Numbered from the stretch's first letter, positions 40,518 through 61,263 are shown. The stretch is DNA of 64,000 nucleotides from Trochalopteron elliotii (GCA_024734555.1 JANPWX010000033.1:7939402-8003401); one strand, 5' to 3'. The notes: generated by a model from the sequence alone, not told the origin. Numbers and translations are program-made.

Positions 40518-43500
40518 TTAATGTCACCTGTCAGTGGTTCTGCTTTGTCACAGCACTTCAGAAGAGACAGTTTTACACCATCCTGAGTATATCTGATGAG
40601 TTTTAGCAGATCAGCAAACAAAAGCCACGTGGATTTAAGATTTTTTTGAAACACACCTTGAATTTCCAGTTCTTCTTAAAATTTCATAAAGTAAAAGGGA
40701 TAACTGAAAAATTTCCAAAAGCTTGGCCCTCAGCTACTTGAATTTGGATGGATTTTTATATCTTGACAATTCCAATCCTTTTATTTGCTTGATTTTCTTT
40801 TTTTTTTTTGGCAGATTCTATAGCAAAAGCACACTTAAAAAACCCCCAAAACTGTGGAGTTCCTGTTGAATTCAAGAATAATCCTGTAAATGTTTGCCTA
40901 AAAAATTCAGAATTGTGACTAGTCCAGTGATCTCCATACACTTTTATACAGACTAGAAGGAAAAATGTCTTAACATCAATGTTAATCATATATGCAAGTA
41001 ATAAATGAAGAAGTTTATCACAAGCATCTTTTCTTTAAAACTCCATTCCCAGCCTGTGATTGTTTTGGCTCTGAAGTTTGCAGGCTGTGGCCCTGTTTTA
41101 AAAACTTGTTTTAAGAATCTGTTTTTAATGTAAGACTGTAGGAAAACATACATCTATATCATCCACCAGTTTTATTTTAAATTCATGAAACGTGATTCTG
41201 CATTATCTAAATTGCTGCTGAAATTTATGTGTTCTTTTTGTTATAGTTTTAAAAAACGCGTTAAATCAACTTAAAACTCCAGTTTATAAGACTACAAGAC
41301 TCTACATGATGATGAATAATAATGACAAAATCAGAATTACTGAAGGACATCTCAATAAATATGCTAGTCATGCAGAAACACAGAGAGTAGTCCTAGATTA
41401 TGCTGTGTATTTCGTTATGTTCATTTGATGCAAATTTAATTCTCTGGGTAAATTTAATCCTCTCCAAATGTGTCAATCTGAATCTTTGGAGGAATCATTT
41501 GCTCACTAACTGTTATGAAAATTTCTTACCCTATTTTAAAATTCTTCAACAGTCTGCATATCATATATAATGTTCTGGAAAAAAATGTTATACTGCTGGG
41601 GGAATATTATTAGTATGAGGTGCCAAAGGAAGAAAATGCTCAAAGAGGCAGCCAACAATGCTTATGCTGAAATAATTTCATACATTTTGTACCTTGAAAC
41701 TTCTCTAAAGAGACCATTCAAAGGACAAGGAGAGAAGGGTTTGATGTTTTTGAAAAACGAGCTAGCACCAGCAAAGAAATACTGGATATACGAGCCAACG
41801 TTATTTCCAAGAAATAAGTGGAGCCTGTTGTAACCTTCCTGTGACTCCCCTGTCAGAGAAGGAGGGTTTGGGGCAGGCTGTGCTGTGCTGTGGTTGTAGG
41901 GCAGCAGTGCCCACTTCCCCTGCAGTGCTGAGGGCTCTCTGGAGGCTGATCCTTAGTTTGTCTGTGGTAAATCCCTTCCTGCTCATCGTCAGGTTTGAGG
42001 GGTTTCTAGGAGGAACAAAAATGTGTGTATGTGATGGTGTGTGGCCCTGCTCTGGAGCCCTGCTGTGGCCAGTGAGGTGAGATGTGAGGGCAGGGCAGCT
42101 CTGGTGGCTGCTGCTCCAGCACTGGGCTGTGGGAAGGGGGCCAGGTTTAATTAGGAATTATGTCAGAGGGGAGAAGGAGAAGGCGGCCAAAAACACTCTG
42201 TCACCACCAGACACATTCTCCTGACCACAGGCTGATCCCTGCCTCTGTGGATGAGGACAAATAAACTGACTAATCAATTATCCTGGCAAGCTGGACGTAG
42301 CTCTGGGCTGTCTGGGGACACCCCACATCTTTTCAGCAGAGTGTCACTGTGCACTTCAGCTCCATTGACTTAGAGATTGAGAAGGCCCTTCCCTTCCACA
42401 TGGTTTATTTGAACAGCTCTCTAGTGTCTCTCAATGTTCTCTCCAAGTTGCACGTTTTACCCCGTATCTCTTAGGCAATTTCTTTCCTCTTGTTCCTTTC
42501 TCCTTGAGCTGTTTTGCTCAATTTCAAAACTGTCAAAGTTACTCATCTGAGATCTAACATTTGCTGCTTTGAGTTTCCAGACAGGCACGTGCTTCTCCTT
42601 TCTCTTACAGTGTAGCAGGGAGTATCACAGAATGGTTTTATTGAAATCTTATTAAATATCCTCAATCCTATATGGAAAAAATCAAGTCTTAGTATCTAAT
42701 TAAATAATTTACTCATGTGAAAAAATTACAACAGCCTGTTAATTCTCATAATGTAACTAATGTACATACTGCAAGTAGCTACTTTATTATTTATACAGAA
42801 AGAGTAATTGTGGTTTATGTGAAGAGTTTTTTACCTGGTATTCTCCTGAAAATTTAAGATTTATTATTAAAACCAAATTTTCTTTGGTTTTAATCTGCTT
42901 TTATTCAAATGCAATTTTCCCTTGCTTTCAGAATTGATGTACTTCACTTAAAGCTCGAGGTTATAGAGAAGCCATTTGACTATAGCTGGAGAGCATATAT
43001 CTCACCCTTCGGAAAAGAAGTTATTTTTTCTTTACAAGTGACTCAGTATTGAAACTCTGAGGTGTTAACTTCACATGTAAATGGGGTTGACTGAGGGGTT
43101 TGTCCCATATCAGATGCTGAAGAAAGCTTGAAGTAACAATAATAGTTTGAAGACTGAAAATCACTTTTTGGGCATGTTTCACAGGCATCCAGCAAGATAT
43201 TTTGACAGATCCTAAAGCAGCTACTCAAACTTCTGACACCAACATTCATATTCTTGCTGCTGATCTTGACAGGCAAAGGGGATGCTGTTCTCAGGCAAGA
43301 GATTTTTAAGAAGACAAGCTTAATGTGCTTGTTAAAGTGAAACTTGATAAATTTACCAGAGTTAACAGTGTTGTCCAAGTATCACCAAAGTGCTGCATGA
43401 TCACTGTGCTGGTGCTCAACAACCCTCAGAGGTTCAGCAGTCCCAGCTGCAGCTCCCCTGTTCATGTTACCTCAGAGAGGTGGGACCTGCATGTCTCACC

Positions 43501-46500
43501 TGCCCCATCAACTTCACTGAGATGCCAGCTTCACACTCTGCTAGTCTGGCTTTTTTATTTTATTTTTTAATATATTTTTAATGTGGAAATAAACCAAATC
43601 AACCCAATATTAAAATCACATGCTATGACGTGATTAGCAGTGGCAAAATTAGGCAGTTTAATTAGCAGTGTGTATCACATATTTTAGGTGAGGTGGGGAA
43701 GACTGTATTTAAAGGTGAGTGTGTTCCATGTGTAAAGATGAATTCCAGGGTAAAAAACAATTTTTACTGATGCTCCAGGTAGGTACGGATAAAATTATCA
43801 TGATGGTCTGTATTCTGGGTGAGTTTGTGCACTACATGGCACAATTGCTAATGAAACACCACTGCAAGAACTATTAGTTACATCCAGGTTTATTCTGAAC
43901 CTGTCACCTTTAAGTCTCTACTAATGCAGGATTTAATGCAGAACTTGATTTTTCTCTGATGAAGTAGCATATGCCAGGTTTACAAGCTCTGTGTGGGGTT
44001 GTACACATTTGTATCTAAGTAGGAAGGAGTGGGCAGAGGGTGCGTGATTCCTGCCTGGAATAAATGAACCAAGGTCTTCACGGAGAGCTCCATCTGGCTA
44101 CCAACATCCACCGTCACGTAGCCCAGAAAAGATCTCCTGTGTCTGACTGTGGAGCTGACTTCACTGGGCAGGAGCTGAGAAACCCAACACTCGGGCAGAT
44201 TTCTGACAGAGCTTTTTGTCAGGGTACTGCAGGGATAAAAAATCAGTGAGGTGCTCCCTGGTAATTTCTTGTGAAATCTCGATTGATTTGAGCAAGGGTC
44301 ATGACAGCTGAGGGATCCTCATGTCTCATGATAGATGTTCCCTAACATTGGTGAGGAAGTGCAGATATTGTAACCAGAACAGATGAAATTGCCTGAGCTA
44401 ATCATCTGTTTGCTGGGGTATCTTTTGTCAGTAGCTCTGTGTTGTAATGTGATATATACTTTTTGCCCATAGCAGAAGCAGCAGCATGCTCTTCAACATC
44501 TGTTGTGTTGTCATCCCCTGTATTCCATCCTTGTTGTTTTGTGTGTTTAGTCTTTCTGTAAATATGCCTATCCTGACACTTACTGTCAGCTGAAAATTGC
44601 ATATTGTTTCTGTATCAGTGAGCTTTTGCCTAGCCTAAAGGCCTTTCCTTTGACCTTTACTCTGCTGAATTGTTTGAATTGCACCAACTATTATGCAGCA
44701 TTTCTTAAATCATGTATTCCCAAGGAGCATCCCACCTCTTTGCTGCTGTAAAGGAATCATGACTCCCATGGAAAGCAGAGGTGGTGTGCTTTGCCCCTGT
44801 TCTTCACACCTCTATATTAGAGAACAGGAAGACTTTCAGGGCAGGTCTCCCTCTCTGAAGGTGGAGGTATGTCTGGGCATTTCTGGAGAGCTGTAAGATC
44901 TTCACTAAGTGCAGAGGTGACAAAAAATCTCCCCCCACTGGGAGGTGGAAGAAGGAGCTGTCAATTTGCTTAGCTCTCTTCCTTTCTAATGACATAATCA
45001 GCTCTTAAAATGGCTTCTCTGGCATGAGTCTGAACTCTGGCACTGCAACAGAGTTATCTGGGACGTTGCCCAGAACCAAAACTGTACCAGCCCCATAGGA
45101 TTTGGTGACTGCTAATTAATAATTCCATATTGAAAAATGAGGCTGCAGGAAGTGGTAGCTTTTCTTTCTCCTCCTGGTTGTTTATAATCTCTCTGGGTCC
45201 TGTGTTTTCCTTGGAGCCCTGCTGGTCACAGGACTGGTGCCTTCCTGATGGCGTCAGCAGCAGCCATGAGGGAAGAGCAGGGCATTTGCATTCCCCATAT
45301 GAGATTTTGCAGCAAATTTTGAAAACTTCAAAGACTTTAAATGGATGTCTTCAAAGCATTCAGGACTGTAAAACACTTCTTATTAATAAGACATGGAACT
45401 GCTCACATCGTATTTTGTCATTTAAATTTAGAGTGCCCTTGTGAAATATGGACCTTCAGAAACATTAAAGTGACACAAAGGTTTGCAGCAGGAGGTGTAC
45501 AGCAGATGCTGTGGCTGGAGGAAGGGTTTTACTCTTGTGCTTTGTTCTGCAGCTGTTATTGCTAACCTGACAAACTCTATTTTAGCTTTTCAGTTATTGA
45601 TTTAAAGCTTGCCATAGTAGCTCTTCCTTTTAAGTGGAAAAGTGTAATGAAAAAATAGTAGTAAATAGTTTTTCAATAAAGCAAGATTGGCTAGATTTTG
45701 TATTTGCTCAGCACTATTTTCTTAACTGGGACAGCTGAAAAAGTATGTTTTGCAATCTATGTGTGTTAAATGTAAAAGGAACATCCCTGAAAATCTTTCT
45801 CTTTTGAAAGATTTGGCTAGGTAGTCCCGGGAGTGCATTTAGTATCCATGTTGTCATGTAACATTTTTTCTTACAAAGGGGTGATGAATGTGTGCTGTGT
45901 GCAGTTCCCATCTGCTGGGAGGAGGATGACAGGACCAAGGTATTTGTTTGTTTTTGGTGAGATGTGCCGGTGTGACAGACTCTCTTTCTGTGCCAACATT
46001 GGCACACAGGGAAGCTCTCAGGATCTGGACTTGCTCTTTTTCTCTGGTTCCATGGCCTCTGTGAGGGTGTGTGAGCAGGATTGTGTCAATCATCCTCACG
46101 TTGTTTAGAGACTTCTTTAGGATGCAGCGGGAGGGGGACTCTGAGGTCCAGCAATGTGTAACTGTGCAGGTCTCTGTCTGCCTTTGGCTGCCACACAGAA
46201 ACACACCAAAGTCTTCATTATTACTCTCCTTGGCTGCAATCTTCCAAAGATAACGAGGCTTGGGTGAGGTGGTCAAAGCACATGTGCCAGAGTCAGATGT
46301 GGGGTGCTTTAGGCAACAGTGGATGAGATAAGATTGGCACCCTGTGACTGCTAACTCAGTCTGACTTCAAACCAGCTCTTCCATGCTCTCAGCTCTTTCC
46401 CCTCCCCTTCCTGCATCCTGTAGAGATTAAAACAAAGGGAATATTCCAGACTGCACGTGAAGTGGGAGAAGATAGGAAAGAATGTTCAAGGTCAAAAGAA

Positions 46501-46793
46501 ATACAATTGTTATATGTACCATTGCATGTCTTTACTTGAAGATGAGTTTTGCACCTACAATAGTGAGTCAGTGGTTTGATGCACTGTTGGAACGATATTT
46601 TTAATGTAATTTCCATTCTTTTGGCAGTAAATGAGGATTTCTCTGGTTTGGGACACAATCTGTCTCAACAATGTTTCTACTGCCCTTTATTCAAGCAAAG
46701 GCCACCTTCTGTATTTCTCTGGGATCAAACCTGTATTTATTATCAGTATAACTAAGAAAGAAACAAATTTTTCATAATTCTCTGGATATTTTG

Positions 46794-46855
46794 TGGCATT
46801 TGTAAAGTAAATTGTATATTGTAAATTGTATGGCATTTGTACAGTAAATGTATAT
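46794..46855. repeat. Imperfect tandem duplication, period 37 bp
   Basis: TGGCATTTGTA starts at 46794 and at 46831, each copy followed by AGTAAAT-like sequence and then TTGTATA- or GTATA-like sequence. Two copies, diverged. Confidence 0.6.
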
Positions 46856-49028
46856 GCATACACTTTTTGACAGTTCTGTAACAGAGCATGTCTGCATTTT
46901 AGTGCATTACCCTCAGCTTGAATTTTCTTTTTAAAAAAATATTTGGTTTGGAAATGCATACAACTGTGTTTATTACCTCAACACAGCAGTTTCATAGATG
47001 CAGCTCTCAAAAGAAATCAGCATTTCCCCAGATCCATGTGTTTAAATGTGTCTGGTTATATTGTCATCAGAACAGTAAAATGGAGTTGCTACCATTGAAC
47101 TAGAAAGAATATCAGAAATGATGATATCAGAATATCATCAACCTTGGTGTTGTTCTTCCGTTAATAACACCAAAGCAATTCCTGTGTTCTTGACAGGACC
47201 AGGTGACCTCACTGGGGTGGTTCCTGTTGATCCCTGTGGCAGGGATGCAGATGCTGGCAATGGCTGGCACAGGGATGTGCCTTGGGATCAGGATCTGCCT
47301 CCTCCCAGAATCCTGCACCAAGTGATTTGGGAAGGCAGGGCTGCCTCCTGACCACACAAATGCCATCACGTTTCCTTCCGATGCTGGGAACAGGCAGACG
47401 GTCGGGCACATTTTCCACTTCTGAAATCCCTCGTATTCCTTGGCACGTTTGCTGTTTGTCTGAGGTCCTGGGCTGGCTGGAATCCTCTCCATTCCAGATG
47501 GCCACTTCCATGTTGTACTCAGGGCTGTGACGACACTGTGTGAGCTCACGTAAGCCAGCACACACTGCTGTCACTGCCACTACGCCCCACACCTTGACAA
47601 TTAAACTGGTTTATTTATGGACACAATAGATTGTTTCCCCGTGTCTGAACTAGCTTCTCTCCTCAAGGCTTCGTCCACTCTGCTTTGGTTAAATTTCATA
47701 CTGGAAATGTATATACACAGTAGTCATATATACAATTCCTGTTGATTTAAGAATTCCTACTTCCCTTGAGATATTTTGAATTTCCTAATTTAAGTGAGTA
47801 GAGATTTGACATTTCTGCCTCCTACATTAAAGTTCAGTAAAACATCTTGACTTATAAACAGGATGGAAAGGAAACTGCAAAGGTCATGTGCTTACATGCT
47901 TCCCTAAATAGAAATGGATATAAATCATGTTCTTTGGGAGTTTTTTTGATTAACTTTCAAGTTTTTAGAACACGGAACGTAGTTTTAATTCTTTTTTTTT
48001 AAGGACCTGAGTCTCTTATTGTACTGCTAATTCCCACAATTTTCCTTGCAAAAGAAATATTTTAACAATCTTATGATTATGTTGTCATTTGTTTAGCTTA
48101 AGCAACTCAAGATTTATTAAAATGCATTAGGTTATAAAATATGTGGATTGCTAGCTCATTTATATTATCTGTCATCAGATAAAACATGTAATTAGATTTC
48201 TGGATAGAAAGTAGTTAAACAATCTGAGAAGGAAAACACTAGACTCAAATATATTTAAATCATAAACCTCCTTCTGGTGATCTGGAAATGGAAAGAAATG
48301 TGGGTTAATTTAGAAGGGATATTTTATAATAGTAAATAAGCTGGCAATTTTCATGTGCAGTGGGGTTTGCTTTCTTAAACATACCCAACAGTTGGCAGGA
48401 TAAAATAGTTATTTCTAATGAAAACTATTTCTAATGGAAATTCTTACTAAATATATGGTTTGGTCTTCCTCCAGTGGAAGCCTGGGTAAAGGCTTTTACA
48501 ATGGCTTTTCAGTGTATAACAACAGAAGAGTCTTCTCTTTGGGAAGGTACAGACATTATGATACTTTGGTTATCGGTCTGATGTGTACATGTGAGTGTGC
48601 ATTAGGGTTTTTGTTTGGAGTTTGAGGGGTTTGGTTGGTTGATTTTTTTTTTTTTTAATGATTTCTTATTACTTCAAATGGCTCCTGGTTACAAATAGAG
48701 TATCTGGTTGCTGTTCTGGCTCAAATAGAAATGCTGAATGCTAAATTTCAATGCACGTGATGCCAGGTGATAGATCGTGTTAACTGATGATATCCAGTCT
48801 GTATAAAACAGTTACCTATTGAAATAATGTTACTTTATTTGTCTTGACTATTGTGCATTTTCTCATTTCATGCAATTACTAATAAATTTTAAAGTAATTT
48901 TAACAAGAAAACCCCAAACCATGGCCGTGTAAATCCCTGTACCTGTGTCCCAGCCCATTTAACACTGGCTCCCCTTTGTCAAACACCAGCAAGCAGCTCT
49001 CAGCAGCCTGTGGCTCTTGGCCTTTCAG

Positions 49029-49234
49029 GTGGGCAAGTGGGAGAACAACTCCCTGAGCCTGAAGTACTCAGTGTGGCCGAGGTACAGCTCCTTCGCCGAC
49101 AGCGACCCTGACGACAACCACCTGAGCATTGTCACCCTGGAGGAGGCTCCCTTTGTCATTGTGGAGGATGTGGATCCTCTCATGGAAAGCTGCCAAAAAA
49201 ACACCGTGCCATGTCGGAAATTTGTCAAGCTTAA
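49029..49234 (+). CDS. GRIN2A: GRIN2A exon, 206 bp: end of ATD and ATD-S1 linker, residues about 375-442
   Basis: The acceptor is CTTTCAG ending at 49028 and the donor is TTAA/GTGAGT at 49234/49235. The exon starts in phase 0 with GTG GGC AAG (VGKW) and ends two bases into residue 443. Visible segments are [42 protein letters not shown] and [11 protein letters not shown]. The N380-N-S sequon keeps the glycosylation site that mammals have as N-H-T. The two cysteines near the end (SC and PC) are those expected at the start of the ligand-binding region. The exon is clearly richer in GC and CG than the S1 exon that follows. A (TTCC)n tract and an assembly gap begin 73 bp downstream of the donor. 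Confidence 0.97.
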
Positions 49235-49307
49235 GTGAGTAAATACACAGCGTTCCCTTCTCTTTTTCTGTCTGCAAAATATAGTCCTGTATTTTCTCGC
49301 TAATTAT

Positions 49308-49360
49308 TTCCTTCCTTCCTTCCTTCCTTCCTTCCTTCCTTCCTTCCTTCCTTCCTTCCT
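49308..49360. repeat. (TTCC)n tetranucleotide microsatellite, about 13 copies
   Basis: Uninterrupted TTCC units form a pure pyrimidine tract on the plus strand. A run of N starts 16 bases after its end. Such polypurine/polypyrimidine tracts stall polymerases and assemblers, so the real array may be longer than shown. Confidence 0.97.
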
Positions 49361-49376
49361 GACTGGCTGCTGAGGA

Positions 49377-49748
49377 NNNNNNNNNNNNNNNNNNNNNNNN
49401 NNNNNNNNNNNNNNNNNNNNNNNNNNNNNNNNNNNNNNNNNNNNNNNNNNNNNNNNNNNNNNNNNNNNNNNNNNNNNNNNNNNNNNNNNNNNNNNNNNNN
49501 NNNNNNNNNNNNNNNNNNNNNNNNNNNNNNNNNNNNNNNNNNNNNNNNNNNNNNNNNNNNNNNNNNNNNNNNNNNNNNNNNNNNNNNNNNNNNNNNNNNN
49601 NNNNNNNNNNNNNNNNNNNNNNNNNNNNNNNNNNNNNNNNNNNNNNNNNNNNNNNNNNNNNNNNNNNNNNNNNNNNNNNNNNNNNNNNNNNNNNNNNNNN
49701 NNNNNNNNNNNNNNNNNNNNNNNNNNNNNNNNNNNNNNNNNNNNNNNN
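49377..49748. other. Assembly gap (372 N)
   Basis: No sequence is given here. The exons on both sides join in phase and match the expected GluN2A order without missing residues, so no known coding exon is lost in the gap. Confidence 1.
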
Positions 49749-50751
49749 GAGATAGTAAGTTTATAGTAAATTCAAAGTCAATGAGAATCAGCCCTTTTCA
49801 GTCACATGGAAGAAGATTGCGTTCCAAAATGGGACTGTTTTAATGAGTCCTCTTTGAATTGTTTCCAGTTATGTTGAGATATGCCTGCTTTCATTAGTCT
49901 GTAGCAACTTGAAAATGTCTCCTAATGAAAATGTAAGTTTGTACTGAAGTTTGGTACAGAGTAACCTACTCCAGCATAAGATACCACTGTGACTTATCAT
50001 CAAGAGAAAAGTCCCCTTTTTTCAGTGCTCTATAACTTTGGAACAGTCATTAGAAATCAGTGGAAGAGTTTCCACATTTGTCAGTCATGTTTCACCTGTT
50101 CCGTGCCTTTGTCTGTGTATTTATGAACTGAATATAACAGGATTTTTACTGAGTAGGTGTGAGGAAATATGATGCCTGTTTCTGAAGATTTCCAGAGGCT
50201 GCTAAATGGTTGTGCCCATGCTTCCTGAAGTCAAGAGAAATTGTATTTTTTTTACATAACTGTACTTAGTTAAGTTCTAAACTAGTTTTATTTTCATTTT
50301 GAATTCTTCCAAAGGTTGTAAGATATTGCCTTGCCTTCTGAAGATGCTTATACTAAAAGGTATGACTAGAGGTCACAAAATGAACATTTCAGTAAAAAAA
50401 GATGAAGAGAAAACTTGCATCTTTGCACTTAGAGGCAGCCTGAAGTTCACCTTCTCCAAGCGCAGGGAACGGTGCACTTTGAGAAGATGCATCCATTTCC
50501 AGCATAGTGAACTGCTGTGCCTTTTTACAGCTTACATGTTCTTTACTTACTAAGTGACATGTAGTCTGATGTCTTGAGAGTAAAAGTAATAAAAGTTTAA
50601 TCTAATCCTAAGAGAGAGATTAGTAAGAGCGGGCTGTGTGTCTTGATGGAGCAGTGCAGTGCGTGAGGCTGGATCCTGGAGTAGAAGGATGTCATGTGAG
50701 GTAACACTATCTCAGTGTTATGATTAGCAGGAGCTGAAAACACCATATAGC

Positions 50752-55850
<5,099 letters not shown>

Positions 55851-55976
55851 AGCCTTTTAGTGCTTCTGTCTGGGTGATGATGTTTGTGATGCTTCTCATT
55901 GTGTCTGCCATGGCTGTCTTTATATTTGAGTACTTTAGTCCTGTAGGATACAACAGGAACTTAGCACAAGGGAGAG
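55851..55976 (+). CDS. GRIN2A: GRIN2A exon, 126 bp: pre-M1 and transmembrane helix M1, residues about 551-592
   Basis: The acceptor is TTTTCTGCAG ending at 55850 and the donor is AGAG/GTAAGA at 55976/55977. Bases AG complete G/AG (E551), then 41 codons, leaving one base of residue 593. The product begins with the pre-M1 segment EPFSASVW, which contains the gating-sensitive P552. The M1 helix [20 protein letters not shown] follows, then [13 protein letters not shown] on the cytoplasmic side. M1 anchors the channel in the membrane and couples the ligand-binding domain to the gate. The cytoplasmic end (AQGRD across the junction) differs from mammalian AKGKA. The exon has phase 1 at both ends, so skipping it would keep the frame but remove M1. 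Confidence 0.97.
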
Positions 55977-58830
<2,854 letters not shown>

Positions 58831-59082
58831 TGATAAAAACTCTGAGCAAGATAATGAACTAAAATTGGATAATTTCCTTCTGAGTGCAAGTGCAAACTTT
58901 ACTAACAAACCTGAGACTCCAAAGCATGAAAATATCAGTCTGTTTTCAAAATATCTGAGTTGTCTGTTCAAAAATAGCTCCATTAACTGAAAATAACCGT
59001 TATTTTATGATAGAAATCAATTAGTGTTTGGTTAAAAAGAATGCCTCACCAATATAAAAAGCTCAAAAAAAATTTGGTGGGA

Positions 59083-59145
59083 TATTAGTAATATATTAAT
59101 AGAAAAAAGCCCAGAGCTATTAGTAATATATTAATAGAAAAAAGC
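59083..59145. repeat. Tandem duplication, period 35 bp, 28-bp exact match
   Basis: The segment beginning TATTAGTAATATATTAAT and ending AAAAAAGC is found at 59083-59110 and again at 59118-59145 without a mismatch. The exact identity suggests a recent event. Confidence 0.9.
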
Positions 59146-60772
59146 TCATTTGCAAAATTACTGTGATGGATATGCACAAGATACTTGAAGGGTATCCTTT
59201 TGTCAAGTGGTGCCCAGTTGTTTGAAAATGAAACAAAATATTGACATTAAGAAGAAATGTTTAAATACAGTACAGCCCAGGGGACAACTTCGCAAAGGGT
59301 TTTTCTCAAAGGACAGAAAATAAAGGAAATTGTTACTAAAAACAAACCAAAAAGGCAGCATCTCAGCCCTGTCTGTATTTTTGTTTTAACTGCTTTTTAT
59401 GACCAGCCTTTGATTGATTGCCTGGTATATCAAAGCAAGCATGGCTGGGGGAAAGATAAAAAGAAACAAAAAATGATAATAGTTTTGTTTTCATTAAATT
59501 GTATTGTCACACAACCTTTGAAAGAGCATGAGGGTTGTTAGATATCCCTCTATTTTAAGATAACATTCTTAGAAGAGACAGATAAATGGCATTCTCTCTT
59601 GGGGATAAAAAAAAAAAAAAGGAGATTTGAGAAACGTCTGTCTGCTGTTGGTGAGGAGTAACAGAGCATTTTCCTGGGTTTTGGCAGAGTTTTCCTTGCT
59701 CCTGGCACAGCAGTGGGGCTCAGGTCTGACCATGCTCCCTCACCTTCCCCTCCTCTCTGCCTCTCTGCCACGGGGCTGGAAACGTCAGCTCCTGTTCTGT
59801 AGCTTTTGGCTAAGAACTTCCTTAGTTTTGTCATTTTTCTGTTCTGACTGCTAAGTGGGATTTTGTTTCCACAAAAAGCAAAATAAAAATAGAAAAATAC
59901 TCAAATCAGAAAATACCATCTGTTCTTGTGTGGTCTGCTGATCATTTATTTGATCTGCCACCTTTGCTTCTATTTTTTGGTTCTTCAAACTTTGCTTGAA
60001 GCACATAGAGATAAGTCAGGGAAGCCATGCCTTTTCTGATTAAATTAAACAAGTTAGAAGTCCAGAAGAGCAATGAACTATTTCAGAACATTCTTTTTGT
60101 CATGCATAGGTTTTACCTCTTCCACAATCCTGAGGTTTCTTGGATCTTAAAAAATCAAATAATTTGGGATAATTTATGGCCATGTAATCTGATTGATGTT
60201 AAATTATTTTTCTCCCCTCTTTGCCATTTTTTTACAGTTCAGTAGAGAACTCTGACCATTGCAGGAAGCAGAGCAGTTATAGGCAAGGGCCAGAAATGTG
60301 GGTATAATCAATTTTGAATAATTAGTACCTAAAACTTCACTAATTTAAAAAAAAAAATTAAAAACCCAAAACCCACTTCTGGGCTAGTAAATCAATTTGT
60401 TATTCTTCTCTCCCACTTTTCCCACTGCCACACCTGAAGAATCAAGCTCTTCTGTCGATGTTGTACTACCACTGCAATATAGTGTTTCCAATTAGAGATA
60501 CTGAGGTGTCCCTTTGTGATGGAAAAATCAGGAAAAACTCCTCTCTCTGAGCAGCCATCCCTGACCCTCAGCATTCAATGTTGTTCCATTCAGGAAGTAT
60601 GTTGCACTCTATCAGCTGGTTCACCAGAATTGCTGATGTGATGATGTGTTACTTACCCTTCAGTGTTTTAGGACCTCTTTATAATTTCCTCATCCCCTGA
60701 AATGTTGCTAATGAATTTGTGAATGCCACATCATCAGAGTGTCACCCAGAAATACATGGCACAGCGTGTACT

Positions 60773-60790
60773 GGGGTTGGGAGGGGTGGG
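60773..60790 (+). other. Strict G-quadruplex motif
   Basis: GGGGTTGGGAGGGGTGGG has four runs of at least three G with loops of 2, 1 and 1 bases. Short loops like these are known to favour stable parallel quadruplexes. It lies on the coding strand, so the motif is also in the pre-mRNA. Confidence 0.75.
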
Positions 60791-61247
60791 TGTTCATAAA
60801 TTCAAATGATTCAGCAAATGAGAAGAAAATTACATTTTGACATTCTTGTGTATGTAATAGATGTTCAAAAGCTTCATCTTCATAAAAAGGCACAGAAAAT
60901 GAGTCCAAAGTATCCAGCAAAGACTGAAATTTGAGACCATTTGTGCCTATTTCATGCAATGAAAGAGGGAAAAAAATTGCTGGAGCGGAGTTGGTAGCCA
61001 TGCACAGAACTGTCTTGCAGAAGGTTGATGTGCCACAGATGAGAATTGCCTCACGTACACATGGTTTAGGAGCTTCTCCTTCAGCTTCGACAGGAAACCT
61101 TAATGATGCCACTTACAGGCTCCTTATTTTTTGCAAGATTCCCAATGTTCTTGCAGCGTTGTTTTTCTGTTCCTGTGCCCTGGGATGGCACAAGCTGTGC
61201 AGTGCCCGGGCTGTGCCTGTGGGGCAGCAGAGCAGCAAAGGCAGCGA

Positions 61248-61263
61248 GGGTGGGCAGGGAGGG
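61248..61263 (+). other. Strict G-quadruplex motif in a GC-rich patch
   Basis: GGGTGGGCAGGGAGGG has four G triplets with loops of 1, 2 and 1 bases. About 50-75 bases further on lie three more G runs (61313-61334). The surrounding 200 bases are GC-rich within an AT-rich intron. Confidence 0.75.

Larger units (their letters stand above)
40475..49028 (+). other. GRIN2A: GRIN2A intron, 8554 bp
   Basis: The donor is GTGAGT and the acceptor is CTTTCAG (49022-49028). Contents seen: G runs just after the donor, GC-rich patches at about 41850-42240 and 47200-47590, a 37-bp tandem duplication at 46794-46855 and a T tract at 48643-48656. The 47127-47592 patch is open on the minus strand in two overlapping frames (144 and 127 codons), but neither resembles a known protein. 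Confidence 0.85.

Noticed and set aside
42623..42638. Short match to the reverse-strand end of avian CR1 LINEs (ATCACAGAATGGTTT-like)
   Set aside because: Only about 15 bases fit and the flanks do not continue the element; too short to call a repeat insertion.
45854..46276. Minus-strand open frame of 140 codons
   Set aside because: Low-complexity mixture of H, T and P with no motif; consistent with chance.
60708..61112. Minus-strand open frame of 134 codons with fairly protein-like composition
   Set aside because: It begins at a GTG directly after a stop and contains no motif I know. It overlaps the first quadruplex motif, and several chance frames of this size exist in the window.
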